DNA of 64,000 nucleotides from Bacteroidaceae bacterium (lineage in GTDB: Bacteria; Bacteroidota; Bacteroidia; Bacteroidales; Bacteroidaceae). Both the position numbers and the translations under genes were made by a program. Within the stretch, counting starts at the first letter, position 1, and each line of letters opens with the position of its first letter. Location: assembly GCA_017445925.1 (NCBI GenBank), contig JAFSRW010000004.1, forward strand, positions 29,387-93,386, given 5' to 3'. This document shows positions 1 through 8,102 of the stretch, piece by piece. The notes under the pieces were generated by a model. That model searched no databases and was not told the origin of the DNA. It saw nothing but the letters and a program-made list of their open reading frames with translations.

Positions 1-816
1 GTAGTTGTAATTGTGATCGAAGACATAAATCTTGGTCTTTATGCCTGCATTATGGAAGGCAGGCGCCAGATGCTTAATGAATTCTCCCTCTTGTTTGGCT
101 CCGATGTAGGTGGAGGCGCAGTTTCCTGCATTCAGCGGCTCGTTCTGGGGTGTTACGGCATAGATATTGATGCCGTAGGTCTTCATTACCTGAACAAACT
201 TCACAAAGTACTGTGCGTAAGCCTCGTAATACTTTGGGTTCAGTACACCGCCAGCATAGTAGTTCCAGGCCGAAGGATCTGTAACGCTCTTCTGTTTCAT
301 CCAGCGGGGAGCTGTCCAAGGCGCAGCCATAATCTTTATATTGGGGTTGATAGTCAATACCTCTTTTATTATAGGAATCACATAGGTGAGCTCATCATCG
401 TGTAACTTAAAATTTGCCAGCAGATTGTTGGCGGGACCTTTCTTCTCACAGTAGGTGTAGCATTCGCTCGAAAAATCGGAGCAAGCAATAGACATTCGCA
501 CGTAATTTGCGCCGAATCCATCGGAAGGTGAGAATGTTTTTACTAGCAAGTCGTTCCTGTCCTTTGCTGTCATTTTCATCAGATTGTAACAGGCAGAGTA
601 GGTAAGGGCAAAGCCAAAACCGTCCATTGTCTGATACTTCTTGTCGGCATTCATAGTAATGATGCTGTTGGCTGTTCCAAGGGTAGAGCCTAAGTCCAAT
701 TTCTGTGTTTTCAGCAAGATTTGACCATTGGCACAGGTTGTCGTCACTTCCACCGTATTGGCGGAAAAGGCGTTTAGTGTAATGGTTAGAGTTAGCAAAA
801 GAAATAGTCGTTTCAT
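1..816 (-). CDS. GH30-family glycosidase, 5' part (runs off window edge)
   Basis: Read on the minus strand from the ATG at 816, the frame stays open for 272 codons to the window edge, so only the N-terminal half is present. Residues 1 to about 18 form a signal peptide, so the enzyme is exported. The core matches clan A family GH30 (glucosylceramidase / beta-1,6-glucanase type): DGFGFA at 65-70, AAPWTAPRWMK near 164-174, and TPQNEP at 222-227, where Glu226 is the expected acid/base. The nucleophile Glu would lie beyond the edge. It likely cleaves beta-linked glycans outside the cytoplasm; substrate cannot be told. It is 29 nt downstream of the CcsA frame on the same strand but looks functionally unrelated to it. 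Confidence 0.85.
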   Translation of the reverse strand, partial: MKRLFLLLTLTITLNAFSANTVEVTTTCANGQILLKTQKLDLGSTLGTANSIITMNADKKYQTMDGFGFALTYSACYNLMKMTAKDRNDLLVKTFSPSDGFGANYVRMSIACSDFSSECYTYCEKKGPANNLLANFKLHDDELTYVIPIIKEVLTINPNIKIMAAPWTAPRWMKQKSVTDPSAWNYYAGGVLNPKYYEAYAQYFVKFVQVMKTYGINIYAVTPQNEPLNAGNCASTYIGAKQEGEFIKHLAPAFHNAGIKTKIYVFDHNYNY

Positions 817-845
817 TTTCAATTAGGTATTATGTTGTTTGTTAA

Positions 846-1280
846 TTATCCGGCGTAGCTATGCATGCCGCCCAACAGGAAGTTCACACCAAAGTAAGTC
901 ATCAGCAGGCAGGCAAAAGCCAAAAGTGAATAGATGCGATAGTTGCGTATGCTATTGAACCAAGGCAGACTCTTATTGTGCAAGGGAATGCTATAGACAA
1001 GCAATGTAATAAGTGCCCAACTTTCCTTGGGATCCCAACTCCAATACGTTCCCCAAGAGACATTTGCCCAAACAGCTCCTAAGAAGATACCTGTTGCCAG
1101 CAGGAATACGGCGGGCCTAAGCGCTTCTCTGCGAACGATGCTCACTACCAGCAGAATGTAACTCAGCATGATGGTTCCCACATGCACAAATAGGTAAGGT
1201 GAACGTAATATGGGCACTAGAGGACTTCGGCAGATGGCGATTACCATGTAAGATGCCATAATAGTGCCGGCAAAGGCCAA
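846..1280 (-). CDS. ccsA: CcsA/ResC heme-handling domain, out of frame with ResB
   Basis: System II cytochrome c biogenesis integral-membrane domain that presents heme for ligation to CxxCH apocytochromes. The tryptophan-rich WWD-type motif is visible as WGTYWSWDPKESW, followed by the conserved end FTYFGVN-like (MTYFGVNFLLGGMHSYAG), with about four membrane segments. Only about 145 residues are present, the core of the usual CcsA. The frame opens with TTG at 1280; the first ATG is at 1256, inside the first membrane segment, so an independent start is doubtful. The 5' end overlaps the end of ResB (1241-1280) in another frame, and adding one 7-bp unit (or 1 nt) in the upstream array fuses the two into one continuous ResB-CcsA protein of about 410 residues. 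Confidence 0.75.
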   Translation of the reverse strand: MAFAGTIMASYMVIAICRSPLVPILRSPYLFVHVGTIMLSYILLVVSIVRREALRPAVFLLATGIFLGAVWANVSWGTYWSWDPKESWALITLLVYSIPLHNKSLPWFNSIRNYRIYSLLAFACLLMTYFGVNFLLGGMHSYAG

Positions 1281-2026
1281 CAGAATAGTTGAAAGTTGAA
1301 GTTGAAAGTTGAAAGTTGAGAATTCTTGGATAATTTTTCTTTTTTCTCTTTTAATTTTTCATTCCTTTTGAAGGAAACCCAAATCATGCTAATAGCTAAG
1401 AGAATGTAACCCATGTATGTGATGCCAGTTCCCCATGGGTCATAGCTGATAGTGAAGACGCTGCCAGCAAGGTCGTCATCAAAGGAAGTCTGGTAGATAC
1501 GGAAACCTTTTACTCGACCTATGTTGTTCATAGAGATGCTGGTTTCCTCTTTTCCTTCCTTTGTGGCAATCACCACCTGGCTCACATAGTCGCTGGGCGT
1601 TATGCCATCGGCATCATACAGAACCTGAAAATCCTTCAGTGCCAAATAGAAAGGCATTTGCTCGGTTAGCGTATATAAGCCTTGATTATCCTTAGCCCAA
1701 TAAGAACGACTGGTCTCACCCTCGCGCAGGTGTACCATTCCCCTATGGCTGGTGATATGGGTGGTTAGCGCTCCAATAAGAATTATCAGGAAACTCAGGT
1801 GCAGCAGGAAAACAGATGGTTGCCTCCACATCTTCTTCTTATAAATAAGCCAGCATCCGGCTAAGGCCAGTATAGCCCAAAGTCCAATAAACCACCATGC
1901 GCCATAAACGTGTTGCATGGCGTAATGGGTGTCATAACGGTTTTCCAATACAGTTGCAACCGCTATGGCAATAACCAGAAAGAATACCAGTATAAAGGGC
2001 AATTTAGAAGGGACGGAAGTTTTCAT
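1241..2026 (-). CDS. resB: ResB/Ccs1-like cytochrome c biogenesis protein (tail frameshifted)
   Basis: Membrane partner of CcsA in system II cytochrome c maturation; it helps deliver reduced apocytochrome and heme on the outer face of the inner membrane. Visible are hydrophobic segments near residues 8-25, 42-60 and 70-90, a soluble domain of about 110 residues, and a last segment (GITYMGYILLAISMIWVSF). The final 25 or so residues read through a 7-bp array and then a non-native frame ending WHLTW, while the CcsA sequence continues in the next frame. The ATG at 2026 overlaps the end of the upstream Rid gene by 23 nt, suggesting translational coupling. Context: two CxxCH proteins lie upstream in the same direction. 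Confidence 0.75.
   Translation of the reverse strand: MKTSVPSKLPFILVFFLVIAIAVATVLENRYDTHYAMQHVYGAWWFIGLWAILALAGCWLIYKKKMWRQPSVFLLHLSFLIILIGALTTHITSHRGMVHLREGETSRSYWAKDNQGLYTLTEQMPFYLALKDFQVLYDADGITPSDYVSQVVIATKEGKEETSISMNNIGRVKGFRIYQTSFDDDLAGSVFTISYDPWGTGITYMGYILLAISMIWVSFKRNEKLKEKKEKLSKNSQLSTFNFNFQLFCWPLPALLWHLTW
1287..1319 (-). repeat. 7-bp tandem array (TTTCAAC type) at the ResB/CcsA junction
   Basis: On the coding strand the units are 7, 7, 6, 7 and 7 nt long; the third unit lacks one T. The array lies exactly where the ResB and CcsA frames part. Plus 1 nt or plus one 7-nt unit (both +1 modulo 3), or loss of two units, joins the frames. Confidence 0.85.
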
Positions 2027-3143
2027 GCAGCTTCTCCTTGACAGCTATGCATTCCATCTCCACAAGCCATGTGGGACGACATACAGGAGCCAATGTAATA
2101 ACGGTGGGGATATGGGGGAAGCGGTCGGCAAAGAGAGCCTTTACCACCTCGTAGTCGGCAGTATCACGCAGATAGACAATTATCTGCATTACGTCTTGGA
2201 AATCTGCTCCGCCTTCTTTCAGCAAAGCCTCCACATTCTCCCACATACGCTTTGTTTGCAAAACGATGTCGCCTACATGTTCCACCTCGCCCTTATTGTT
2301 GATGCTGGCCGTTCCAGAGATAATGAGATGGTCTCTGTCACCATACTCCACAACGGTTCCGCGCTCAAAGGTTACACCATATTCATACGTGGGGTTCAGA
2401 TGTGTAGGGGCATACAGATAGTGTTGCTGCTCAGGTTTTATACCAGTAATGGCGTAAGTTCCCAATTGTACCAATGCTTTTGTGTCGGCAGGATTGCCTC
2501 CAATACCTGTGCTGCTGATGTAATGTGTCTTTTCTGTCAGACCTTGCTGCACAAAGTTCTCCCTGCGTGCTTTTACCAGTCCGTGATACTGTGTATCCAC
2601 ATCGCGAACAAAGAACCAGGTACGAATGCAGTTCTCTGCCAGCGTAGCATCAAACTTAGCCAACAAAGTCTCGTATTCGGTCAGCAAAGCCTCTGTCTGT
2701 TGGGCGCTGTCGCCTTGGTTCTTACACATTCCCATCTTCCACAAGTGCTGGTAGCCGTTGTGCTTTGCTATCACTACGCCTTCTTCCTCTTTTATTTCTA
2801 CATCGTTTTGCAGATACAACCAGGCTGCAACTTTGCTGCCGTCCAATGGCTGTTGCTGAATCAGGCTGATGGAGATGTTCTTTTCCTTTCGCATCAGCGG
2901 TTGCTGATTGGTGCTGTCTGAAAGGAAATAACGTTTCAGAATATATTGTGCGCCACAAAATTCGGGCATATCGGGCAGACGATCTTCTGCCTCGTAAAGA
3001 CGGCGAAGTTGGTCGGCAAAAGGTTGCTGCTTACCATCAACATGCAGCATCACATGCCATTCTGTAACGCCCTCCTTGGGCGTAAACGTGGCTACTTCTG
3101 CGGTTACTCCAAGCTCTTCAAATTGTATGTTATTATAATTCAT
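2004..3143 (-). CDS. Rid-family (YjgF/UK114) two-domain protein
   Basis: 379 residues. The C-terminal third (about 255-370) is a typical RidA fold: ISGTASINNKGEVEHVGD, then VAxTxx-like helix and IVYLRDTADYE, ending VCRPTWLVEMECIAV, with the Arg that in RidA binds the imine/carboxylate of 2-iminoacids. The first 250 residues look like a diverged second Rid-like domain, an arrangement also seen in chorismatase-type relatives. RidA enzymes hydrolyse reactive enamines/imines; the substrate here is unknown. Start at 3143: a TATTTTTG box lies only 5 nt upstream of the ATG, so the mRNA may be almost leaderless. It overlaps resB by 23 nt. Confidence 0.75.
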   Translation of the reverse strand: MNYNNIQFEELGVTAEVATFTPKEGVTEWHVMLHVDGKQQPFADQLRRLYEAEDRLPDMPEFCGAQYILKRYFLSDSTNQQPLMRKEKNISISLIQQQPLDGSKVAAWLYLQNDVEIKEEEGVVIAKHNGYQHLWKMGMCKNQGDSAQQTEALLTEYETLLAKFDATLAENCIRTWFFVRDVDTQYHGLVKARRENFVQQGLTEKTHYISSTGIGGNPADTKALVQLGTYAITGIKPEQQHYLYAPTHLNPTYEYGVTFERGTVVEYGDRDHLIISGTASINNKGEVEHVGDIVLQTKRMWENVEALLKEGGADFQDVMQIIVYLRDTADYEVVKALFADRFPHIPTVITLAPVCRPTWLVEMECIAVKEKLHENFRPF

Positions 3144-3148
3144 GGGTG

Positions 3149-3156
3149 CAAAAATA
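3149..3156 (-). promoter_or_regulatory. Bacteroidetes -7 box directly before Rid gene
   Basis: Minus-strand TATTTTTG fits the TAnnTTTG consensus. Only five bases separate it from the ATG at 3143. No clear -33 TTG was found, so this is tentative. Confidence 0.4.
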
Positions 3157-3193
3157 CAAAAAAAACGATTAAATGAGGGACGAATGAATAATT

Positions 3194-3940
3194 TTATTCA
3201 TTATTATCTCCTAAACTGTTTATCCAGTCATCAATAAGCTGCCTAACCTCGTTCAGGTTTTCCCTAAACTGGTTGGTCAGAATCTCTGTGTGGTTGACGT
3301 GCAACAGGTTTTCACCCCCGTCAGATGCTATCTGGTGCAAGAGTGATTCTTGGGCATTTCCGCTAACCACACGCATCATGCCTTCTTTGCGGGTACTGGG
3401 TATGTTTACGAGGTTTGAGTATGACTTTCCTTCCGTCAGATTCAGGCTGGCAGCACCAGATCCTCCGTTTCCACCATGACATTGTATGCAGGCCATATTG
3501 AACAATCCCTTTTGTAGAGCGCCAAAACGACTAACATCCGTAAGGCCTATGTCCATGTAGATGGTATCTTTTTGGTTGGTGTAGTCATCCAAGTTTACAC
3601 GAGCAATGGTGATGATGCGTTCACGCAACCTGTTTGTTATAGCTAATTCCACCGTATTAATCTCGTCTCCGATGTTGGAGAGTACCAATTCTATCCGTGT
3701 GCTGTCTGGCGTAGTGTTGGGAATGGCACGAACCACTTGGGCGTAGTTGTCGCCTGTGGTGAAACCGGCTAAGGATACGGAGTATTTGCTTTCCCACGAG
3801 TCGATTCCCGACAGAACAGCCGTCAGCTTTACCGTATATCCTTTATCTTCGATGGATATCGCTTGCTCCTCAATGTCGCCTGAATCGCAAGAAACGAAGA
3901 TAAGCAGAATATATATGGCTGATAGTAGTTTTTTCATCAT
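3194..3940 (-). CDS. Lipoprotein with one CxxCH heme site
   Basis: 248 residues from the ATG at 3940, which is separated by one base from the stop of the upstream porin (a further in-frame start at 3973 lies inside that porin and is less likely). A lipobox ends at Cys18 (IFVSC). Residues 25-130 look like a beta-sandwich carrier; the C-terminal part carries a c-type heme motif CIQCH at 151-155 and Met188/Met189, possible distal ligands. Expected on the outer-membrane or periplasmic side as an electron-transfer lipoprotein. It sits last in a run of porin, imelysin, DHOR and porin genes, so it probably works with DHOR; ResB/CcsA downstream would load its heme. Confidence 0.7.
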   Translation of the reverse strand: MMKKLLSAIYILLIFVSCDSGDIEEQAISIEDKGYTVKLTAVLSGIDSWESKYSVSLAGFTTGDNYAQVVRAIPNTTPDSTRIELVLSNIGDEINTVELAITNRLRERIITIARVNLDDYTNQKDTIYMDIGLTDVSRFGALQKGLFNMACIQCHGGNGGSGAASLNLTEGKSYSNLVNIPSTRKEGMMRVVSGNAQESLLHQIASDGGENLLHVNHTEILTNQFRENLNEVRQLIDDWINSLGDNNE

Positions 3941-3941
3941 C

Positions 3942-5192
3942 TTAGAAGCTGAACTGAAGTTGAACAGAAGCATGATGGGTAGAGATGCCTAAGTCGTCAT
4001 TATCTCGGTCGAGCTGTGTCTTATGGCCATACCTTCCTGTATACTGATACATAGCTGAGAGTTTAAGATGTACTTTGGGAATGTAATAGTTGCAGACTAC
4101 AGCAGGCATATTCAGGAAACCGTCCTTTGTCGTTCCATTTCTGTCCATGAAGTCATATCGTACACCCAGTTGTACGGTAGGATGAACAAAATATCCTACC
4201 TGAGCGTATGCACCCCAGTAGTTGAATGTGTCGTCAATCTTTTGGCGCTTGGTAAAGCCTACATGCATCCAGTAGGCCTCTGCTCCAACATACCAGCGGT
4301 TCAGCAACATAGAAAATTCGGCTCCAAGACGTGTATCGTTGGTACTCTCGCTCTCACTCTCCACATTCAGTCCACCGCTGATACCAAACAGCATGTGCCT
4401 TCCTTTCAACATCTTGGCATTACCCTGTGTAGCAGGCATCTGCCCCCAGGGCATAAAAGTGAGCCTACCCGCATAGAGTAGGGCAGGAATGTGCCAGTCG
4501 TCCGAGAATGTTTTGGTTGCTGTGTTTACCGAAGAACCGCTTCCGTTCCACAGACCCACTTCGTAGCCTATCAGCCAACTTTCCTGTTTCTTGTTCAGTT
4601 TGGCTACGCCATGAAACTCAACGCCTAAGTCAAATCCTGTTCCGATGATGGGATTGACAGCGTTCAGGGTGTGAGGCATGATAATGGAAGTAGTAAGCGA
4701 TGTCGGTAGAATGGGGAATAATGTCTCTCCCAATGTGGTCAGATAGGCGTGTGTAAAAGGAGTCTTAAACTTTCCTACACGAAAACGGGCAGCAGGATTA
4801 ATTCTTAAGTCCACCCAACCCTGTTGCAGGATGTCGGCTCCCTTAGCCGCGGCATTTACAGAAAGGTTGTAGTCCAGTCTGCCAAATGTTTTACCTGTAA
4901 AACCCAGGATGGCATACGGGATGGCAAAGCCTGAGTTGGCTACATTATCCTGATTGTAGGCCTTGTCTAATCCTTCGTCATCGTAGTAGTTGAACTGCCC
5001 GCGTGTCTGCAGGAACAGGTAGGGCTTAAAGACAAATTTCTCGTTTTTCGACTGAAGGGTAAAGCCTCGGTCGTCGGCAATTCCCAACACGCCATTCTCC
5101 ATGTCGATGCTTGGCGAATCTTGCGCCAAAATACATTGAACATTGAACATTGAACATTGAACAATTATCAAAAATAAAGCTATTCGTTTCAT
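3942..5192 (-). CDS. Outer-membrane porin (OprP/porin O-P type) with array in the signal peptide
   Basis: 416 residues; beta-barrel protein with alternating aromatic strands and C-terminal Phe (VQLQFSF), resembling phosphate-selective porin O/P proteins: FxxKPYLFLQTRGQF near the start, and a DLRINPAARFRVGKFKTPF segment typical of the family. The signal peptide starts MKRIALFLIIV, then seven to ten residues (QCSMFNVQC) are encoded by a 7-bp array, then ILA/QDS as cleavage site. The frame is intact here, so the gene is on in this sequence. It lies between DHOR (55 nt upstream) and the CxxCH lipoprotein (1 nt gap), suggesting that it admits the substrate or ion used by that system. Confidence 0.75.
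   Translation of the reverse strand: MKRIALFLIIVQCSMFNVQCILAQDSPSIDMENGVLGIADDRGFTLQSKNEKFVFKPYLFLQTRGQFNYYDDEGLDKAYNQDNVANSGFAIPYAILGFTGKTFGRLDYNLSVNAAAKGADILQQGWVDLRINPAARFRVGKFKTPFTHAYLTTLGETLFPILPTSLTTSIIMPHTLNAVNPIIGTGFDLGVEFHGVAKLNKKQESWLIGYEVGLWNGSGSSVNTATKTFSDDWHIPALLYAGRLTFMPWGQMPATQGNAKMLKGRHMLFGISGGLNVESESESTNDTRLGAEFSMLLNRWYVGAEAYWMHVGFTKRQKIDDTFNYWGAYAQVGYFVHPTVQLGVRYDFMDRNGTTKDGFLNMPAVVCNYYIPKVHLKLSAMYQYTGRYGHKTQLDRDNDDLGISTHHASVQLQFSF
5133..5163 (-). repeat. 7-bp array (TTCAATG type) inside a porin signal peptide
   Basis: About 4.4 copies. On the coding strand it encodes part of the repeating peptide MFNVQCS. Gain or loss of one or two units would put the mature porin out of frame. 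Confidence 0.9.
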
Positions 5193-5221
5193 AATAAACG
5201 TTCTTTTCTAAAGTCTATTTT

Positions 5222-5251
5222 CGTTATCGTTATCGTTAACGTTATCGTTAA
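5222..5251. repeat. 6-bp tandem array between DHOR and porin
   Basis: Five copies of CGTTAT/CGTTAA. It reaches the DHOR stop codon (5248-5250) and fills much of the 55-nt gap. Confidence 0.8.
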
Positions 5252-6771
5252 AGAGATTCCAAGAATTTAATGAGTGCCTCTCGGTCCTCCTTATGCATCT
5301 TCTTAAATAGGTTCTTCGAGGCTTCTCCCTCACCACCGTGCCACAGGATGGCCTCTTGCAGGTTTCGGGCTCTTCCATCATGAAGGAAATAGGTGTGAGC
5401 GTTTACCTTCTCTTGCAGACCGATGCCCCACAAGGGTGTGGTGCGCCATTCGTTTCCTCTGGCCAGACCGCTCACATAGTTGTCGTTCAGTCCTACTCCC
5501 ATAATCTCAGAACCCATGTCGTGCAACAGGAAGTCGCTGTAGGGGTGAATCGTCTGATTGCCCAACCAGGGAAGCTCAGTTCCGTTCAGTAGCGTAGCAC
5601 CTCGCGGCTTTGTATGCAAGGTAGTGACGTGACATAAGTGACATTTGGCTTCGAAGAACATCTGCTCTCCTTTTTCTATCAGCTGGCGCTCGGAGATACG
5701 GTTACTCTTGTAACTAACCTGTGTCGTGGCACTTCCCAGACGACGGGCAGGAACGCCCAATCCGTGCAGGTAGTAATCGACATCTTCCATATCTTCGGTC
5801 GAGATGTCCAACTTGTCGTACAGCAGCCCCATCATAGAGCCTTGTTGCATCTGCATTTGTCCCTCGCAAATTTCCTCAGGATAACGGCTGTTTGTTACAC
5901 CCATATCGCTGGAAAAGCCCAATTCAACGGTTAAATCGGCATGTTGAGCCTTATTGCCCGATAGTCCCAAACGTAACTGACCTCGCTCTGTGATATAGTT
6001 GCATCGTCCGGATATCCCGTATTCCGGATAATTGGATCTTTGGGCCAAAGCTTCTATCTCGTTGGGGTCAAGTGCCATCATCTGCCCCATTCCTACGTGG
6101 CGGAGCGGAATTCTGACGGTGCAGAAGAGATCTTCGGGACGAATGGGCTCGTCTGTATCTCTGTAGGTAGGCTTATACCAGTCAGTAATCGTATATTCGG
6201 GATACACCAGTTCGTACGGTTCTCCGTCAGGGAATTGGAACTGCTGACTGTGCCAACGGCATTCCAGTTTTCCTTCAGCTGTTACGCCCATAATATTCTG
6301 ATCGTGTATAACACGACCATAGTCCTGGAAGAATGCTCCGTTCTTACGAGTCACATATACCAGCATCGACGAAAATCCGTAGGCTCCACTGCCATAGACA
6401 GGCGTCCCGTCTGGGTCTTGACCGTTCTGAGTCCACAGGCCCGGTTTGGTCCTGCCGGCATTACGGTGACACGAACCGCACGAATAGCCTGCATAAACGG
6501 GACCTAATCCAGTACCTGAGTTCAGCGGATTGTCATAGAGACGATCGCCATGCGTGAACCTTTTCTCGTTGGCAGGAATGTTTGCAACCCAGTCGGCATC
6601 CGTATCGTAGGCATAGCTGGAGTTCTTAAAAACCGTAGAGGTGCCTGCAGAAAGCACAAAACCCTCTGGCACCTCTATGTCCCGGATGTCATTCACCTCT
6701 AAACCATCATTCTCACAACCCCAAAAGGCTGTGAGAACGACGGCTAATAATAGCCTGATTATATTTTTCAC
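5248..6771 (-). CDS. Di-heme oxidoreductase (DHOR, DUF1111) lipoprotein
   Basis: 507 residues. A lipobox ends at Cys19 (AFWGC), so it is a periplasmic or surface lipoprotein. Two c-type heme motifs are visible: CGSCH at 98-102 and CHLCH at 377-381. The sequence between them and the tail (TPLWGIGL, FLHDGRARNLQEAILWHGGE) follow the DHOR/DUF1111 family, distantly related to MauG and cytochrome c peroxidases. Family members often sit beside imelysin proteins in iron-uptake loci, as here, where the imelysin gene is 60 nt upstream. Likely role: redox chemistry on iron or a heme/iron ligand coupled to transport; this part is inference. Confidence 0.85.
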   Translation of the reverse strand: MKNIIRLLLAVVLTAFWGCENDGLEVNDIRDIEVPEGFVLSAGTSTVFKNSSYAYDTDADWVANIPANEKRFTHGDRLYDNPLNSGTGLGPVYAGYSCGSCHRNAGRTKPGLWTQNGQDPDGTPVYGSGAYGFSSMLVYVTRKNGAFFQDYGRVIHDQNIMGVTAEGKLECRWHSQQFQFPDGEPYELVYPEYTITDWYKPTYRDTDEPIRPEDLFCTVRIPLRHVGMGQMMALDPNEIEALAQRSNYPEYGISGRCNYITERGQLRLGLSGNKAQHADLTVELGFSSDMGVTNSRYPEEICEGQMQMQQGSMMGLLYDKLDISTEDMEDVDYYLHGLGVPARRLGSATTQVSYKSNRISERQLIEKGEQMFFEAKCHLCHVTTLHTKPRGATLLNGTELPWLGNQTIHPYSDFLLHDMGSEIMGVGLNDNYVSGLARGNEWRTTPLWGIGLQEKVNAHTYFLHDGRARNLQEAILWHGGEGEASKNLFKKMHKEDREALIKFLESL

Positions 6772-6775
6772 TATC

Positions 6776-6828
6776 TTCTTTAACTCCTTTAACTTCTATA
6801 ACTCCTTTAACTTCGAGCGAAGCGATAA
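6776..6828. repeat. 9-bp-period array between imelysin and DHOR genes
   Basis: Repeats of the form TTAACTCCT / TTAACTTCT / ATAACTCCT / TTAACTTCG. It fills the 60-nt gap and has no coding role. Confidence 0.6.
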
Positions 6829-6831
6829 CTT

Positions 6832-8007
6832 CTAGTAAGTACGTGCTTTTCCGTCCTTGAACAGCAGGAACTCCAATGTGTGGAATCCGCGTACGTTCTG
6901 AACAGCCTCTATATCCTCATTGTCCTCATCATAATCGCCTTCCCACTTAATTAGTTCTTCTATATTGCCGCTTTCCATTACGCCCTTGATAGCATCAACG
7001 TCCAAAGGCCAAGAGTCCATGTTGGGGTCGAGACCCAGGTCGGCAACAGGACCAAAAAGGAATGCCTCGCTGGTTTCCCAAGGTTCACGGGCCTCAATCC
7101 ACAGGTCGGCAGCCTTCTTGAAGTTGGCGCTTGAAGGCTGGTTGCTCAGCACAACGATAGCCTGACGCAAGGCCGCGGTCTTGGTAACCAAATCTGCGTA
7201 GGTGGGAAGTACTACCTGATCAACGTATGTGCTTACAATTTCCTCCATTTCATCGTCATCTGCATGCTGACTGATAAAACTTGTCAGGTCTTTTTCCAAT
7301 ACATTCACCAAAGCGGCACAAGCTTCCTGAGCAACCAAGACGCTGGGACTGCCAATGTGACTGCGGAAAGGAGCAGCCATACCCTTGATAGAGTTGTAGG
7401 CAGCTTCGATCTTACCCTTTACAGAAGCGTACAGTGTGGCATTTAGTGATTTGGTGAAGGCTGCCAGTGAGTGAACGGCTTCCTGATTGTTGCGAGTTCC
7501 GTTGAAAGCATTTCGAATGCTGACGATATTGTTGGAATAGTCATCGATAGAGTGCCAACTGTACCAAGACTCAACAGCATAAACTGCCTCTGTGTATTTG
7601 CCTGCTTCCCATAGGTCGCGAGGCTCACCAATCTTGGCTGTGCCGACCTCACCTGCGATGTCTATACACCCGTCAACTATCTGTTGTACGCAGGCGGCAG
7701 CACTCTGGTACTCACCTCCAAAGGTTTTGAAAGTCTGTGCATAGGGCTCACCTCCGTTGTAGCTTACGCTCCAGGCTTTGTTCAGGTCGCTGGCATCCTT
7801 TGCCAACAGATTTGCTACTGCTGTAGCATACTGTGTCCAAGTGTTGATGTTCTCTGGGGTTACATCGATGTTATTCTCATTGATGGTCACATCAGCTGTT
7901 CCTTCCGGAATGCCGGGTTTCTCCTCCTCGTTGTTGTTGTCGTTACTACAGGCTGCGAAGCCCAATCCCATAGCCAACAGGCTAATCATAAAAACGTTCT
8001 TTTTCAT
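6832..8007 (-). CDS. Imelysin-like lipoprotein, circularly permuted
   Basis: 391 residues from the ATG at 8007 (MKKNVFMISLLAMGLG); an upstream start at 8034 or within the array is possible but would precede the signal peptide. Lipobox at Cys20 (FAAC). All-helical imelysin (M75) superfamily protein, probably binding iron rather than cleaving peptides. The usual first-half signatures (EPWETSEAFLFGP, DSWPLD and the GxHxxE motif GFHTLE at 374-379) lie at the C-terminus, and the usual second half comes first. That matches the circularly permuted form known from a Bacteroides ovatus structure. Neighbours DHOR and two porins support a periplasmic iron/heme uptake role. Confidence 0.85.
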   Translation of the reverse strand: MKKNVFMISLLAMGLGFAACSNDNNNEEEKPGIPEGTADVTINENNIDVTPENINTWTQYATAVANLLAKDASDLNKAWSVSYNGGEPYAQTFKTFGGEYQSAAACVQQIVDGCIDIAGEVGTAKIGEPRDLWEAGKYTEAVYAVESWYSWHSIDDYSNNIVSIRNAFNGTRNNQEAVHSLAAFTKSLNATLYASVKGKIEAAYNSIKGMAAPFRSHIGSPSVLVAQEACAALVNVLEKDLTSFISQHADDDEMEEIVSTYVDQVVLPTYADLVTKTAALRQAIVVLSNQPSSANFKKAADLWIEAREPWETSEAFLFGPVADLGLDPNMDSWPLDVDAIKGVMESGNIEELIKWEGDYDEDNEDIEAVQNVRGFHTLEFLLFKDGKARTY

Positions 8008-8031
8008 ATTATTATTGGTTTTATCTTTTTT

Positions 8032-8063
8032 CATTGAACATTGAACATTGAGCATTGAGCATT
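8032..8063. repeat. 7-bp array (TTCAATG/TGCTCAATG type) upstream of imelysin
   Basis: About 4.5 units between the porin stop and the imelysin start. The first 32 bases with the T-run before them are the same as at 18647-18683, showing a copied element. On the coding strand the last unit supplies an in-frame ATG at 8034. Confidence 0.85.
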
Positions 8064-8072
8064 ATCTTATTT

Positions 8073-8099
8073 TTCACTCTTCATTCTTCATTCTTCATT
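8073..8099. repeat. 7-bp array (TTCATTC type)
   Basis: Nearly four units, directly after the stop codon of the porin ending at 8103 (minus strand). Different unit but the same period as the neighbouring array. Confidence 0.8.
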
Positions 8100-8102
8100 T
8101 TT

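Noticed and set aside
1965-2921. 318-codon plus-strand open frame
   Set aside because: Antisense to the Rid gene, cysteine/leucine-rich without domain pattern; the minus-strand frame has a clear family match.
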